Shown here piece by piece: positions 62,480 to 64,000 of a DNA stretch of 64,000 nucleotides (its first letter is position 1; the number at the start of each line of letters is the position of its first letter). The translations under genes were made by a program, and so were the position numbers. Origin of the DNA: Mya arenaria (taxonomy: Eukaryota > Mollusca > Bivalvia > Myida > Myidae). Location of the stretch: contig NC_069125.1 in the NCBI RefSeq assembly GCF_026914265.1, positions 75,765,546 through 75,829,545 on the forward strand, in the 5' to 3' direction. The notes below the pieces were generated by a model that was not told where the DNA came from, did not search any database, and saw only the letters and a program-made list of their open reading frames with translations.

Positions 62480-62880
62480 GGTTGCATTATGCACCGCACA
62501 AAGCAAAAGAAAAAATGTCATGCTGCACCAAACAAGGTTGACCCGCGCCACAACGTGGTCGTAATGTGCACCGCACAAAGTCAAAAGATGTGCACAATGC
62601 ACTAAATAAAAAGTTGACCCACGCTAAAAAAATTAAAAAGTTGACCCGCGCCACACCATTGTCACAATGTGCACCGCACAAGGTCAAACATGTGCACAGC
62701 ACTAAATAAGGTTGACCTTTGCCACACTGTGGTCGCATTGTGCACCGCATAAGGTCTAAAATGTGAAGACTGCAAAAAATAACAATGACCACACCGTGGT
62801 CACATTCCAAAGCCACCTGTAGACACCTTGTGCACCACACAGACAAGAACATGTGCATACCCCACTGAAAACAGTGAAAT
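62480..62880. repeat. Diverged tandem repeat of about 60 bp, six units
   Basis: Units contain gtgcaccgcacaaagtcaaa, a gttgacccgcgccacac segment and gtggtcacaatgtgcacc. The repeated cac/gtg content gives cysteine-rich frames on the minus strand that are artefacts. Confidence 0.7.
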
Positions 62881-63104
62881 CATGCCGCACTGTGGTAACA
62901 AACAATATTATACAATTGATAAAACTGTAAAGATGATTTTCAACTAATCAAACTGAAATATCAAGCATAAAGCTTATCGTAATGGAATATCATTGACGAA
63001 GTTGAATTTTCTTCATAAATTAAAGAAATGCAAAGCTATTCCAAACTTTTGCGTAAAGTACCAAGCTAGTTATTGAAACATAAAAACGTACTTTGCGTAT
63101 CACT

Positions 63105-63625
63105 TGACTGTGGTACGGAAGGCTGCAACTATGGCTGCCCGAAGATTTGACAAAAGTTTGAACTGCCCGTCTCTGGAAAGGTGGCAACCATCCGAACTGA
63201 AGTGTTTTGCCTTCGCCTCTGCCGACTAAAATCCCTTGAATCGCCATAGATATGCACGACCAGGAAAATGGGAATGCAGATTGATGTGAAGTTGTATGTT
63301 CAAAGCATCCACTTGATCATTGAACCACTCAATGTCAACTGGGTAACAGATTTGCACAGATGCTGGACAGCGATGTAACACTTGGCATACTATGACCTGT
63401 GTAATGTTCAAAATATGAAGTTCACTGTCAACTATATCACAAATTTGATTTGTAATGCCTTGCACGGTTAATTTAGAGTTATATACGTCATTAGTGCCAA
63501 TCAGTAATATGAGAGCATCCGGAGAAAAGTCGGCCACTGTTCCACTTTAAGTTTTGAGAACCGCTGCTGAGGCACCAGGAAAGCCAGAGTACTGTATCAT
63601 GGGCCGTCCGTGTAAACCTAATTGA
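63105..63625 (-). pseudogene. SGNH/GDSL-type hydrolase domain relic
   Basis: A single minus-strand frame reads GRPMIQYSGFPGAS (63600), FSPDALILLIGTNDVYN (63520; the G-x-N-D block III), ILNITQVIVCQVLHRCP (63410), YLWRFKGF (63230) and FSSDGCHLSRDGQFKLLSNL (63180; the D-x-x-H block V), ending at TGA-type stop after RAAIVAAFRTTVK near 63110. Asn and Asp-x-x-His catalytic residues are therefore present; the block I Ser is not seen. A TAA near 63548 and a TAG at 63226-63228 interrupt the frame, so it is inactive as read. SGNH domains occur both in host esterases and in some non-LTR retrotransposons; the transposon-rich setting favours the latter. Confidence 0.6.
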
Positions 63626-63629
63626 AAAT

Positions 63630-64000
63630 TAAGCGAATCCTCCTCTCAAATGAAAATTCGAAATCGAGATACAAAAGAATGTCCAAAAAATTGCACTTTC
63701 ATAGGCGCGGTCATTTTAAATCGCTTATGTCCTTACGACACACATGTAGGTCAAAGACGCTTACATCCACAGACTGAGTAATCCGTTTTCTAAATAGCGC
63801 AAACCGTACAATGTTTCACAAAAGTTAAAAGGCATCGGAAGGTTGCCACCACTATATTTTTAATCCAGAAATAGGACGAGCAATTCCTATTAATAATGCG
63901 TAAAGTATATACCTTCGCACACAATATATCGGTAAAATTATGCAAAATATTTTGCTCAAAGTATGCAAACACGTATCTCTAAGGATTTTTCTAGAATGGC
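63630..64000. other. No gene seen
   Basis: Only short frames without recognisable features up to the window edge. Confidence 0.4.

Overview
The window looks like nuclear DNA of an invertebrate animal, most likely a bivalve or other mollusc. The grounds are AT-rich sequence, many small phase-consistent exons with long introns, very dense tandem repeats, tRNA-derived SINE heads, and a dense load of tyrosine-recombinase (DIRS-type) retroelements, Ty3/gypsy fragments, Helitron and hAT remnants. The phylum is inference; the eukaryotic gene structure is seen directly.

Left part (1-20 kb). A LINE relic opens the window. On the minus strand, nine phase-consistent exons (5431-12123) encode a signal peptide plus a complete ligand-binding domain of the ANF-receptor / receptor guanylate cyclase type. 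The next plausible exon in the same strand and phase (2242-4113) is a long Thr/His/Gln/Asn/Pro-rich low-complexity frame, not a membrane-kinase-cyclase part. On the plus strand are a small secreted orphan protein (16130-16672) and a clear prepropeptide with dibasic cleavage and amidation signals (17484-17906). A 54-bp and a 33-bp minisatellite flank these.

Middle (20-38 kb). After hAT and LINE scraps and a duplicated SINE head, the plus strand carries the whole coding region of SMG9, a nonsense-mediated-decay cofactor of the SMG1 kinase, in 12 exons (21899-36714). Its P-loop exon has seeded a tandem array of about 23 copies of a 105-bp unit in the following intron. Another intron holds a terminal-inverted-repeat transposon inserted three bases after a splice donor. 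Further introns hold a 26-bp satellite and a diverged repeat of about 170 bp.

Right part (38-64 kb). This is mostly transposon graveyard on the minus strand: DIRS-type gag, RT/RNase H and recombinase pieces, two Ty3/gypsy fossils, a Helitron fragment, a decayed hAT-like transposase and an SGNH-hydrolase relic. Between them sits a four-exon trihelix (Myb/SANT-like) gene (45065-47393), with traces of other exons further right.

The most unusual theme is that three tandem arrays in two unrelated genes are built from a piece of coding exon plus its splice site, so splice signals and coding motifs are multiplied many times inside introns.
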